From Rutidosis leptorrhynchoides (lineage: Eukaryota > Streptophyta > Magnoliopsida > Asterales > Asteraceae): a stretch of 64,000 nucleotides of DNA. Within the stretch, counting starts at the first letter, position 1. Each line of letters opens with the position of its first letter. A program made the translations under genes and the position numbers. The stretch lies in assembly GCF_046630445.1 (NCBI RefSeq), contig NC_092333.1:334439501-334503500 (forward strand), given 5' to 3'. This document shows, in pieces, positions 10,978 to 23,370 of the stretch. The notes under the pieces are model-generated. The model was not told the DNA's origin, did no database searches, and saw only the letters and a list, made by a program, of their open reading frames with translations.

Positions 10978-12240
10978 ATGGCACCAACTACTCGACATAC
11001 CGTGAGTATGAGAGGAGTTTCGTACCTTTCTTGCTGCAAACATAGCCGCAGTACAGGCTGCGCTACATACCAACAATAACGCTGAATCTAGCAATGCAGC
11101 TAATGGCGCAAGAAATCGTGTAGGATGCACCTACAAAGAATTCACTGCCCGCAAACCTTTGGAATTTGATGGAACCAAAGGACCAATTGGATTGAAACGG
11201 TGGACCGAGAAAGTCGAATCGGTGTTTGGCATAAGTAAGTGTACTGAAGAGGACAAAGTTAAGTACGCTACGCATACCTTCACAGGTACTGCGTTAACGT
11301 GGTGGAACACCTATCTTGAACAGGTAGGACAAAATGCTGCTTACGCACTACCGTGGTTGGCATTCAAGTAATTGATGAACGAGCAGTACCGTCCTAGAAA
11401 CGAAGTCAATAAACTCAAGGCAGAACTTAGAGAGTTACGAACACAAGGGTTCGACGTTACCACATATGAAAGACGATTCACAGAGTTGTGCCTATTGTGC
11501 CCGGGAGCATTCGAAGATGAAGAAGAGAAGATCGACGCGTTTGTAAAAGGGTTACCAGTAAGGATTCAAGAAGATGTAAGTTCACACGAGCCCGCTTCTA
11601 TACAGAAGGCAAGTCGAATGGTTCATAAACTCATTAATCAGATTGATGGAAGAATTAAAGAGCAGGCGGCCGAAGAAACCAACACGAAACAACTCAAGAG
11701 GAAGTGGGAGGAAAACGGTGACAAGAGTCACCAGTACAACAACAATAACAATTATAACCACAATCACAACAACTATCCCAACAACCGCAACAACAATCGC
11801 AACAATAACAGCAATCCTAACAATAACTACAACAAGCATCCCAACAACAACAACAACAACAACAACTACAACAACCGTTTCAACAACAATAACAATCCCA
11901 ACAACAACCTCAATAACAACAACGGCAACAAAAACCAAAAACAGCCATGTCATAGGTGTGAAGAAAATCACCAGGGGTTTTGCACGACATTTTGCAACAG
12001 GTGTAAAAGAAATGGTCATAGCGAGACAAAGTGTGAGGTCTACGGACCAAAGTTTAACAGAACTAAGGGAGAAAATAATGTCGGAACAAGTAATGCCGAA
12101 ACAAATAGTGTCGGAGCAAGTAACACCAACGCTGTTTGTTATAAATGTGGAAAACCGGGCCACATTATTAGAAATTGCCTGAATAAGTGGAATACTAATG
12201 GGCAGGGCCGTGGAAGAGTTTTCAATATTAATGCGGCAGA
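10978..12240 (+). pseudogene. gag of element C (decayed)
   Basis: Capsid/nucleocapsid region. The ATG at 10978 matches the gag start of E (MAPTT) but a frameshift follows within about 40 bases. The main frame resumes near 11100, is stopped at 11369-11371 and continues at once in frame. Capsid motifs are GLKRWTEKVESVF, TWWNTYLEQVG and YRPRNEVNKLK, the Ty3/gypsy retrotransposon gag domain. An Asn-rich linker of about 65 residues, encoded by CAA/AAC repeats (11735-11935), leads to two zinc knuckles: a variant one around CHRCEENHQGFC...CNRC and a classical CCHC, CYKCGKPGHIIRNC. It would package element RNA into cytoplasmic particles if it were intact. Confidence 0.92.
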
Positions 12241-12769
12241 ACCACAGGAAGACCCGGAGCTTGTTACATGTACGTTTCTTATTGATGATAAATCTGCTTA
12301 TGTTTTATTTGATTTGGGTGCGGATAGAAGCTATATGAGTAGAGAATTTTGTGCTAAATTAAGTTGCCCACTCACGCCTTTGGATAGTAAATTTTTACTC
12401 GAATTAGCAAATGGTAAATTAATTTCAGCAGATAATATATGTCGGAATTGAGAAATTAAACTGGTTAGCGAAACATTTAAGATTGACTTGATACCAGTAG
12501 AGTTAGGGAGTTTTGATGTGATAATCGGTATGGACTGTTTGAAAGAAGTGAAAGCAGAGATCGTTTATTACAAAAATGCAATTCGCATTATACGAGAAAA
12601 AGGAAAACCCTTAATGGTGTACGGAGAAAAGAGCAACGCAAAGTTAAATCTTATTAGTAAGCTGAAGGCACAAAAACTAATAAGAAAAGGTTGCTATGCT
12701 GTGCTAGCACACGTCGAGAAAGTCAATTCTGAAGAAAAGAACATCAATGATATTCCCGTCGCAAAATAA
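12241..12769 (+). pseudogene. Aspartic protease region of element C
   Basis: Protease that would cleave the gag-pol polyprotein. The active-site motif reads VLFDLGADRSYMS where an active enzyme has D-T/S-G, so the Thr/Ser after the catalytic Asp is lost. TGA at 12449-12451 interrupts it (E has a sense codon there) and TAA at 12767-12769 ends the linker (GAA to TAA compared with E). Downstream motifs VELGSFDVIIGMD and GEKSNAKLN are kept. Confidence 0.9.
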
Positions 12770-13735
12770 TTTCTCGATGTATTTCCGAAAGAATTACCGG
12801 GACTACCTCCACACCGATCCGTTGAATTTCAAATAGACCTTGTACCGGGAGCTGCACCAATAGCTCGTGCTCCATACAGACTCGCACCTAGCGAAATGAA
12901 GGAAATTCAGAGCCAATTACAAGAACTTTTAGAGCGTGGTTTCATTCGACCAAGCACATCACCGTGGGGAGATCCTGTTTTGTTTGTCAAGAAGAAAGAT
13001 GGTACATTCAGGTTGTGTATCGACTACCGAGAGTTGAACAAACTTACCATCATGAACCGCTACCCACTACCGAGAATTGACGACTTATTTGATCAACTAC
13101 AAGGCTCGTCTGTTTATTCAAAGATTGACTTACGTTCCGGGTATCATCAAATGCGGGTGAAAGAAAATGATATTCCAAAGACTGCTTTCAGAACATGTTA
13201 CGGTCATTACGAGTTTATGGTCATGCCGTTTGGTTTAACTAATGCACCAGCTGTGTTCATGGACCTTATGAACCGAGTGTGTGTACCATACCTTGACAAG
13301 TTTGTCATTATTTTCATTGATGACATACTTATTTACTCAAAGAATGACCAAGACACCGGTGAACATTTGAGAAAGGTGTTAGAAGTATTGAGGAAGGAAG
13401 AATTGTAAGCTAAGTTTTCAAAGTGTGCATTTTGGTTGGAAGAAGTTCAATTCCTCGGTCACATAGTGAACAAAGAAGGTATTAAGGTGGATCCGGCAAA
13501 GATAGAAACTGTTGAAAATTGGAAAACCCCGAAAACTTCAAAACACATACGCCAGTTTTTAGGACTAGCTGGTTACTACAGAAGGTTCATCCAAGACTTT
13601 TCCAGAATAGCAAAACCCTTAACTGCATTAACGCATAAAGGGAAGAAATTTGAATGGAATGATGAACAAGAGAAAGCGTTTCAGTTATTGAAGAAAAAGT
13701 TAACTACGGCACCTATATTGTCATTACCTAAAGGG
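12770..13735 (+). pseudogene. Reverse transcriptase of element C
   Basis: RT of the polyprotein, in the same frame as gag. Motifs in order are [55 protein letters not shown], the catalytic [16 protein letters not shown] and [12 protein letters not shown]. The palm residues look sound. TAA at 13406-13408 replaces a Tyr codon that E keeps (TAC), so full-length enzyme cannot be made. Confidence 0.93.
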
Positions 13736-14170
13736 AATGATGATTTTGTGATATATTGTGACGCCTCAAAGCAAGGTCTCGGTTGTGTATTAATGCAATG
13801 AACGAAAGTAATATGCTTCTAGACAATTGAAGATTCACGAATAAAATTATACGACGCATGATTTGGAATTAGGCGCGGTTGTTTTTGCATTAAAGACTTG
13901 GAGGTACTACTTATATGGGGTCAAAAGTATTATATATACCGACCACAAAAGTCTTCAACACATATTTAATCAGAAACAACTGAATATGAGGCAGCGTAGG
14001 TGGATTGAATTGTTGAATGATTACGACTTTGAGATTTGTTACCATCCGGGGAAGGCAAATGTGGTAGCCGACGCCTTGAGCAGGAAGGACAGAGAACCCA
14101 TTCGAGTAAAATCTATGAATATAATGATTCACAATAACCTTACTACTCAAATAAAGGAGGCGCAACAAGG
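13736..14170 (+). pseudogene. RNase H of element C
   Basis: RNase H domain that would remove the RNA template. The first catalytic block ([18 protein letters not shown]) is in the RT frame and ends at TGA 13799-13801 (CGA to TGA compared with E). A net deletion of about 5 bases near 13815-13825 then shifts the frame. The rest ([40 protein letters not shown]) is read from 13863 and runs on into integrase. Confidence 0.92.
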
Positions 14171-15593
14171 AGTTTTAAAAGAGGGAAATTTAAAGGATGA
14201 AATACCCAAAGGATCGGAGAAGCATCTTAATATTCGGGAAGACGGAACCCGGTATAGGGCTGAAAGGATTTGGGTAACAAAATTTGGAGATATGAGAGAA
14301 ATGGTACTTAGAGAAGCTCATAAAACCAGATACTCAATACATCCTGGAACGGGGAGGATGTACATGGATCTCAAGAAACATTTTTGGTGGTCGGGTATGA
14401 AAGCTGATGTTTCTAAATACGTAGGAGAATGTTTGACGTGTTCTAAGGTCAAAGCTGAGCATCAGAAACCATCAGGTCTACTTCAACAACCCAAAATCCC
14501 AGAATGGAAATGGGAAAACATTACCATGGATTTCATCACTAAATTGCCAAGGACTGCAAGTGGTTTTGATACTATTTGGGTAATAGTTGATCGTCTCACC
14601 AAATCAGTACACTTCCTGCCAATAAGAGAAGATGACAAGATGGAGAAATTAGCACGACTGTATTTGAAGGAAGTAGTCTCCAGACATGGAATACCAATCT
14701 CTATTATCTCTGATAGGGATGGCAGATTTATTTCAAGATTCTGGCAAACATTACAGCAAGCATTAGAAACTCATCTAGACATGAGTACTGCCTATCATCC
14801 ACAAACTGATGGGCAGAGTGAAAGGATGATACAAATGCTTGAGGACATACTACGAGCATGTGTTATTGATTTCGGAAACAGTTGGGATCGACATATACCA
14901 TTAGCAGAATTTTCCTACAACAACAGCTACCATTCAAGCATTGAGATGGCGCTGTTTGAAGCACTTTATGGTAGAAAGTGCAGGTCTCCAATTTGTTGGA
15001 GTGAAGTGGGGGATAGACAGATTACGAGTCCGGAGATAATACAAGAAACTACCGAGAAGATCATCCAAATTCAACAACGGTTGAAAACCGCCCAAAGTCG
15101 ACAAAAGAGCTACGCTGACATTAAAAGAAAAGATATAGAATTTGAAATTGGAGAGATGGTCATGCTTAAAGTTGCACCTTGGAAAGGCGTTGTTCGATTT
15201 GGTAAACGAGGGAAATTAAATCCAAGGTATATTGGACCATTCAAGATTATTGATCGTGTCGGACCAGTAGCTTACCGACTTGAGTTACCTCAACAACTCG
15301 CAGCTGTACATACCACTTTCCACGTCTCGAATTTGAAGAAATGTTTTGCTAAAGAAGATCTCACTATTCCGTTAGATGAAATCCAAATCAACGAAAAACT
15401 TCAATTCATCGAAGAACCCGTCGAAATAATGGATCGTGAGGTTAAAAGACTTAAGCAAAACAAGATACCAATTGTTAAGGTTCGATGGAATGCTCGTAGA
15501 GGACCTGAGTTCACATGGGAACGAGAAGATCAGATGAAGAAGAAATACCCGCATTTATTTTCAGAAGATACGTCAACACCTCCAACTGCTTAA
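14171..15593 (+). CDS. Integrase plus chromodomain of element C (intact stretch of pol)
   Basis: The longest undamaged part of gag-pol; the open frame actually begins at 13863 in RNase H. It has the HHCC module ([22 protein letters not shown]), the core with acidic residues in [16 protein letters not shown] and QSERMIQ, and the GPF/Y module ([21 protein letters not shown]). A C-terminal chromodomain follows ([19 protein letters not shown], then GPEFTWERE), which in chromoviruses is thought to steer integration to particular chromatin. The frame ends with TAA at 15591-15593, 22 bases before the PPT. As C lacks intact upstream parts, this is a remnant rather than a working gene. Confidence 0.92.
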
Positions 15594-15615
15594 AATTTCT
15601 GGACGAAATTTATTT

Positions 15616-15628
15616 AACGGGTAGGTAC
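15616..15628 (+). promoter_or_regulatory. Polypurine tract of element C
   Basis: AACGGGTAGGTAC sits directly against the 3' LTR start TGTAGTGACCC and would prime plus-strand DNA. An imperfect hairpin (AAATTTCT, GGA, CGAAATTT) lies just upstream at 15593-15611; D has the perfect version. Confidence 0.85.
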
Positions 15629-17801
15629 TGTAGTGACCCGAAATTTTCCATGTTTATATATATATTAAATGAAATTGTTATTTACATGATTAAGTGTTTT
15701 CAACATGTTAAGCAATCAAACTTTTTAAGACTTGATTAATTGAAATAGGTTTCATATAGACAATTGACCACCCAAGTTGACCGGTGATTCACGAACGTTA
15801 AAACATGTAAAAACTATATGATGAAATATATATGAATATATATATAGTTAACATGATATTATGATAAGTAAACATATCATTAAGTATATTAACAATGAAC
15901 TACATATGTAAAAGCAAGACTACTAACTTAATGATTTTGAAACGAGACATATATGTAACGATTAGCGTTGTAAAGACATTTAATGTATATATATCATATT
16001 AAGAGATATTCATACATCATATTATCATGATAATATAATAATTTAAAATCTCATTTGATATTATAAACATTGGGTTAACAACATTTAACAAGATCGTTAA
16101 CCTAAAGGTTTCAAAACAACACTTACATGTAACGACTAACGATGACTTAACGACTCAGTTAAAATGTATATACATGTAGTGTTTTAATATGTATTCATAC
16201 ACTTTTGAAAGACTTTAAGACACTTATCAAAATACTTCTAGTTAACAAAAATACTTACAATTACATCCTCGTTCAGTTTCATCAACAATTCTACTCGTAT
16301 GCACCCGTATTCGTACTCGTACAATACACAGCTTTTAGATGTATGTACTATTGATATATACACTCCAATGATCAGCTCTTTGCAGCCCATGTGAGTCACC
16401 TAACACATGTGGGAACCATCATTTGGCAACTAGCATGAAATATCTCATAAAATTACAAAAATATGAGTAATCATTCATGACTTATTTACATGAAAACAAA
16501 ATTACATATCCTTTATATCTAATCCATACACCAACGACCAAAAACACCTACAAAAACTTTCATTCTTCAATTTTCTTCATCTAATTGATCTGTCTCAAGT
16601 TCTATCTTCAAGTTCTAAGTGTTCTTCATAAATTCTACAAGTTTTAGTTTCATAAAATCAAGAATACTTCCAAGTTTGCTAGCTTACTTCCAATCTTGTA
16701 GAGTGATCATCCAACCTCAAGAAATCTTTCTTATTTACAGTAAGATATCTTTCTAATATAAGGTAATACTCATATTCAAACTTTGATTCAATTTCTATAA
16801 GTATAACAATCTTATTTCGAGTGGAAATCTTACTTAAACTTGTTTTCGTGTCATGATTCTACTTCAAGAACTTTCAAGCCATCCATGATCCTTTAAAGCT
16901 AGATCCATTTGTCTCTTTTCCAGTAGGTTTATCCACAAAACTTGAGGTAGTAATGATGTTCATAACATCATTCAATTCATACATATAAAGCTATCTTATT
17001 CGAAGGTTTAAACTTGAAATCACTAGAACATAGTTTAGTTAATTCTAAACTTGTTCTCAAACAAAAGTTAATACTTCTAATTTGACTTTTAAAATCAACT
17101 AAACACATTTTCTATATCTATATGATATGCTAACTTAATGATTTAAAACCTGGAAACACGAAAAACACCGTAAAACTGGACATACGCCGTCGTAGTAACA
17201 CCGCGGGCTGTTTTGGGTTTGATAATTAAAAACTATGATAAACTATGATTTAAAAGTTGTTCTTCTGGGAAAATTATTTTTCTTATGAACATAAAACTAT
17301 ATCCAAAATTCTTGGTTAAACTCATAGTGGAAGTATGTTTTTCAAAATTGTCATCAAGACGTCGTTCTTTCGACTGAAATGACTACCTCTTACAAAAACG
17401 ACTTGTAACTTATATTTTTGACTATAAACCTATAATTTTTCTGTTTAGATTCATAAAATAGAGTTCAATATGAAACCATAGCAGTTTGATTCACTCAAAA
17501 CGAATTTAAAATGAAGAAGTTATGGGTAAAACAAGATTGGATATTTTTTTTGATTTTTGTAGCTACGGGAAATATTAACAATTCTATACAAATCATATCC
17601 TAGCAAAATTATATTGTATTATACATGTATTCTAATATATTATGTAATCTTGGGATACCATAGACACGTATGCAAATGTTTTGACATATCATATCGACCC
17701 ATGTATATATATTATTTGGAACAACCATAGACACTCTATATGCAGTAATGTTGGAGTTAGCTATACAGGGTTGAGGTTGATTCCAAAAATATATATACTT
17801 T
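15629..17801 (+). repeat. 3' LTR of element C, first part
   Basis: Matches 5633 to about 7885 of the 5' LTR, without the large TA expansions. It is cut at ACTTT (17797-17801) by element D and resumes at 29951. Confidence 0.93.
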
Positions 17802-18899
17802 TGAAAGGACCTGTCCTAATCCATCCGGACAAAGTCCATATCGATTACAAACGATTCACAATAGTTGGTTACATCACGAGGTACTTGACCTCTATGTGAT
17901 ACATTTTACAAACATTGCATTCATTTTTAAAAGACAAACTTGCTTTATATCGAAAATTGATGACATGCAAATCATTTCATAATATATTCAACTATAATTG
18001 TCTAAATAATAATCTTGATGAACTCGACGACTCGAATGCAACGTATTTTGAAATATGTCATGAATGACTCCAAGTAATGTCTTTTAAATGAGCAATTGTA
18101 CAGCGGAAGACTTCTTTCATACCTGAGAATAAACATGCTTTCAAGTGTCAACCAAAAGGTTGGTGAGTTCATTAGTGTAACATAAATAATCCTTTCATAA
18201 TTTTAATAGACCACAAGATTTCATATCTCCATTTCTCAAAAATATCATTCATATGGATTGAACACCTGGTAATCGACATTCACAATATGCATATAAGAAT
18301 ATCCCCATCATTTCGGGATCCTCCTTCGGACATGATATAAATTTCGAAGTACTAAAGCATTCGGTACTTTGGATGGGGCTTGTTGGGCCCGATAGATCTA
18401 TCTTTAGAGTTTGCATCAATTAGGGTGTCTGTTCCCTAATTCTTAGATTACCAGACTTAATAAAAAGGGGCATATTCGATTTCGATCATTCAACCATATA
18501 ATGTAGTTTCAATTACTTGTGTCTATTTCGTAAAACAGTTATAAAAACAGGGCATGTATTCTCAGTCCCAAAAATATATATTGCAAAAGCATTTAAAATG
18601 GGATTAATGAAACTCACCCAATGTATTTTGTAGTAAAAATACATAAAACGATATTGAACAATGCATGGTTGGCCTCGGATTCACGAACCTATATCGTTTA
18701 TATATTTATTAATATTCATAGTTGTAATTGAACACATATATATAATTGTATTAGTTATATCATTATTATGTTAATAATATATATATATGTTTTATATGTT
18801 CATTTTGTATAAACAAAATATTAAATTTTGTTATGTTATATGTGTTAAATATAAATATATATATATTTATATATGTATTTCATTTGTTTATCAAAACAG

Positions 18900-19426
18900 T
18901 AGTTTTATTATACTAAGTTAATATTAGTAAAAATAATGATAATAACATTAATATTATATACATATGTTAATAACAACCCTATTAGTGATAGTAACAATGA
19001 TATTAATAATAGTACTTCTAAAAGTATTAATTTTATTGTTTATGATAGTTATGATATGAATGATTTACTAATAATAATAATAATAATAACATAATTAAGA
19101 ATGATAATATTAATAAAAATAATGATATCGTTAATAATAATAAATTTGTTTAATAATAATAATAATAATAATACAAGTAATTACAAAAGTGATACTAATA
19201 CTGAAAATAATGATTGTTCGAATTATTTTCATAATATCAATAATAATAATTCTAATCATAGTAATACATATTTTAATATTAGTAATACTAATAATAACGC
19301 TAATAACACTTAATAGCGTTACTTAATAACAAAATGAATATAATGTTAATCATAGTATTTATGTTAACGTAATAATAACAATGATAACACATCTAGTAGT
19401 AGTTAATAAATAAGATAATAATAATC

Positions 19427-19480
<54 letters not shown>

Positions 19481-19690
19481 GCAATAGCAATATTTCTAGT
19501 TATAATTATAATTATACTAATAATAATGATGAATGGTAATTAATACATACTAGTAATAATAATAATAATAATAATTAACAACTATACTAATTAGTACTAG
19601 TAACAATATTTAACAATAACAATATTCATAAAAACATTAAAAATAAAAATGATACTAATAATAATAATAATAATAATAATAAGTTAAAGA
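18900..19690. repeat. (AAT)n-rich low-complexity tract in the D LTR
   Basis: Long runs of AAT/ATA triplets; the purest part is 19425-19482. Apparent Asn/Ile-rich ORFs here are artefacts of the triplet repeat. The right LTR has a shorter version at 27240-27950. Confidence 0.95.
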
Positions 19691-19726
19691 TGGGACTACC
19701 TCTCAAAATGGCTGAAAAATAAAAGA

Positions 19727-19796
19727 TGTCACCAGCGGGGCTCTAACCCGAGACCTCTCGTAACCCGACACAACATCCTGACCACTCCTCCGTCCC
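19727..19796 (-). other. tRNA/SINE-like Pol III promoter module in the D left LTR
   Basis: On the minus strand a box-A-like stretch (GGAGTGGTCAGGATG) is followed about 35 bases later by a box-B-like string. Here box B reads GGTTAGAGCCC; the right LTR keeps GGTTCGAGCCC, matching the tRNA box B consensus. There is no full cloverleaf, so it is not a tRNA gene. Confidence 0.6.
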
Positions 19797-20918
19797 ATTC
19801 CTTTTCTGATTTATACTCTTATTAATTAACTATAACCCGTTTTTACTCTTTTTATCCTATCTCTTCTTCTTCTTCATAGATAAGTCGACCAGGGAACTTC
19901 CAAAACTAAAGTAACGAATTTTGTGGCCTAAATTAAGACTTGTAAACAATAATAATCCATAAGTGTGATCCTAAACCAAAAGAAAAATGAAAAATAAAAT
20001 AAAATAAAAATAAATAAAGAAAGAGAGCAGCTGCTGCGTCGTTATTTTCTAAAAAAAAATTATTGATTTTGCAATTGATTAAATTATAGGCCAAGATCAT
20101 AAAGTGAAATACATTGTGAATTACTTTTAGAAACTAAAGGAATCGACAATTGGACTTGAATCATTAAAACGAGTTCGAATTTCCTCAAGAACGATTCTGT
20201 TGACTTTTAAAAAAAATAACTTTGACTTCAAAATTAAAGCTCGATAGGATAATTTGGGCTATGAAACCTTGCAGTTAGTTTATATGAAACATTTAAAACA
20301 GAATTGCATTGAAAAATTTTGCATTTAAACTCTGAACCGAAGCCTTTGAAAAATGAAACTGGACAGGGGTATCGAGCTGTTAACAATTTCTGGGTTTTTG
20401 ATTTCTCAGATAGTTGCAGTTAGGTGGAATTATAATGGATACAGATAATGGAAGACTGAATTATCTCTTCATCAATTTGAGCTGATTGATTGTTTTTAGG
20501 TGGTACGAATATTGCTAGCAGAAGAAGAAGACAGAGGGAGAGAAAATAAGAAAATAAAACAAACAGATTGAATAATAGATTGAATCTTATCTCCACTGAA
20601 TTTGTTTTCTATCTATCTTGATTTGGACCCATACTTGGATTAGAGACAAGGGGAATCCAATTTATAACAGAATTTGTATTTGTCTGCAAGATTTGGTAAA
20701 TAAATAAACAAATATGAATATGATTAATAATAATACTTTTAATATTATTAATAATAATAAAACTAATAATAATAGGAACAATAATAATATTGATGATGTC
20801 ACAAAAATAACAAAAATCATATTCTTATTACTAATTATTATGTTTATTAGAAATAATAACACTAATATTAATAATAGTGTAATATTTTAAATTTTGTAAG
20901 TAAGTTTATATGTTTCAA

Positions 20919-20921
<3 letters not shown>

Positions 20922-21011
<90 letters not shown>
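20922..21011. repeat. (TA)n microsatellite in the D left LTR
   Basis: About 45 TA units; the homologous tract in the right LTR is at 29189-29280. Confidence 0.95.
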
Positions 21012-21014
<3 letters not shown>

Positions 21015-21635
21015 AACATTAATAATAACATTAATACTAATAATGAATGTAATACTAATAATATTGATATAACAACTAATGCTTATTCGTTCTCATATAT
21101 ATATATACTATATACCAAATTGATAATATTAATAATACTAATATCATTATTATTTATTAATATAATAGCTATATTTTAACTTGTAATTAAATTTGATACA
21201 TATTTTACACCTTATAATTATGTAATACTTATATTATATAATATCCTATTTAATATTTAAATAATTTATATATATTACAATATACAAATAATATTTATTG
21301 TATACAAGAATCATATATATATTTATATAGACTCACTTTAATAATAGCTTGATTATTTTGTATATTATTTTACATATTATATTCTAATGATTAATTTGTA
21401 TTTTCTTATTTCAAATCATTATATATACTTTTGTTTATATTTATATATATATATATATATTTACATATTTATTTAAACATAATTGTTCGTGAATCATCAG
21501 GCATAGTCAAAGGTCAAATGTATGCATGAACATAGTTCAAAGTTTTAGAGACTTAACATTACAATCCTTGCTTATCTTGTCGAAATCATATAAAGTTTAA
21601 GTTTAAATTTGGTCGGAAATTCCCGGGTCATCACA

Positions 21636-21650
21636 GTACCTACCCGTTAA
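21636..21650 (-). promoter_or_regulatory. Polypurine tract of element D
   Basis: The minus strand reads TTAACGGGTAGGTAC directly against the LTR, identical to the C tract. A perfect 8-base hairpin (AAATTTCG, TCC, CGAAATTT) lies next to it at 21653-21671. Confidence 0.88.
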
Positions 21651-22810
21651 ATAAATTTCGTCCCGAAATTTGAGTGAGGTGGTCATGGCTAAAAATGTTT
21701 TCATGACACATATGAATTGATAAATGAAGTTTTATCATTATTGAGTAATATGGATAAAACTACTCGATTATTCGAAGAGTACAAATGAAGCTATCACATA
21801 AGATTGAAATAGGAAAAGTAAAGATTCGTCTTAACTTTTGGCAGAGTTAGGGTTGAATTCTGGAATTCAAGGGATTTAAATAAAATCTTCGAAATCTAAA
21901 AGATTTGATCCTTCGGCGAGTAAGGAAATTAAGATCTCTATAATTAAATACGGTGATCTGCCTCGATTACTCTGTATGATATTTCCATTATAAATTTACC
22001 TTTTCCGTTCCATTTATTTTCACCACTTCGATACTCAATTCCCAAATTCAAAAGATTTATGAAAATGCTTAACCCTGTTCTAATCCTTGTTCTTATTCTA
22101 ACTATCGCGATGATCGTTCTTCTTTTCCAACTCCCACCTGATGAATCTGTTTATTTGTCTTATGCTCTAGGGATTATTGTATTTATAATCCTCCCGTGTC
22201 TTTATATTGCTATACGTACTGATATCCACGGTTTGTAAATTCGGTGTTGTCATCGGCTTTTATATTCTCTCTTATACTTCGAAGTCCTTGCTTCTGTTTT
22301 TTTTTAATAATCATTGTCATCCTCAGTTAATATTCCCCTTATTTGCTGCGATTTATACTCTAATTTCTATTTCAGAGCTTTGTCCCTTCGTTTCTTCTTC
22401 TTGCGATTGGGCATCTCTTGTAACGGTCCAGAATTCGCAGACATGAATTTCGGAATTAACATTGTTAATGTTCTTAAGAAGAAAATGGTAATAGTACAAT
22501 CTGACTTGTCAAATTACCAGAATTTAAGGGAAAGGTAGAACTTATTAAGAATATATGTTCTTGATACGTTTAGAGATTAAATGGAATGTAAGAGTCGTGT
22601 AACATGGTACATGATGACGGTATGTTCTGTGAATCATCATGTTTCATCAGAAACTCAGCATGACTTACTGTAATATAATCACGTTGATCAAGTGTCATTA
22701 TATTATACTAACTCATGCATCAGTTCCCAACATTACTTCAATAACATTCATATTTTAAGCTCAAAAATTTATAGAATATAGAAACTAACAGTTTCTATAT
22801 GATGTAATAC

Positions 22811-23370
22811 TGATAGCACGAAGAGATTAATGATTTCAGATAAGAATAGTTATAAAAATATCTCCAGAAATATGGAGGATATTTATAATGAAAGATATGA
22901 TAATATCTCAGAATATCTAAGATCAGATGATGATAGAAACTATTGTCTGCAAGGGTTTAGAGTAAGGAGCAATATATTCACTAAAGACTTTAGCAGACAT
23001 TGAATCATTTGGATTCTTTGAAGTCAAACTTATTCTTTGTGATTTGTCCACGGCTTTCTTCATAATTTCGCATAATCTGCTTTTCGGTACAATTTTTTAT
23101 TTTATTGAATGTTTCCAATATAATGATACACAGGAAGCACGAAGAGGTATATAATTTCGGACGAGAATATTTATGAAAATATCCTCAGAAATATCGAAGA
23201 TATTGATGATGATATTTTGGAATTTCTAAGTTCGATGGTTGATGGAGAAAGATTTTCCGCAAGATTTTAACATGACTTCGGAGCAGGATATTCTCTAAAG
23301 ATTTCATCGGATCCAGAATTACTTGGATTCTTTGAATATAGGGTTTGGTCCTTGTATTTGTCCTTGGTCT
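22811..23370. repeat. Diverged tandem duplication inside element D
   Basis: Segments starting at GCACGAAGAG (22816 and 23137, offset 321) run in parallel. Shared strings include AAATATC-TC-AGAAATAT and TTGGATTCTTTGAA. The copies are well diverged, so the duplication is old. Confidence 0.65.

Larger units (their letters stand above)
17802..21635 (-). repeat. Left LTR of element D (3' LTR in element orientation)
   Basis: Paired with 26097-29945, with small indels mostly in simple repeats. It contains the conserved LTR block (18100-18172), an (AAT)n-rich kilobase (18900-19690), a tRNA-like module (19727-19796) and a (TA)n tract (20922-21011). Confidence 0.93.

Noticed and set aside
11582-12182. 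Val/Ile-rich minus ORF and Thr-rich plus ORF over gag (also 61527-61835)
   Set aside because: Shadow frames of the CAA/AAC repeat that encodes the Asn-rich gag linker.
19101-19313. Asn-rich ORFs in the D LTRs (also 27425-27631)
   Set aside because: Artefacts of (AAT)n tracts inside a non-coding LTR.
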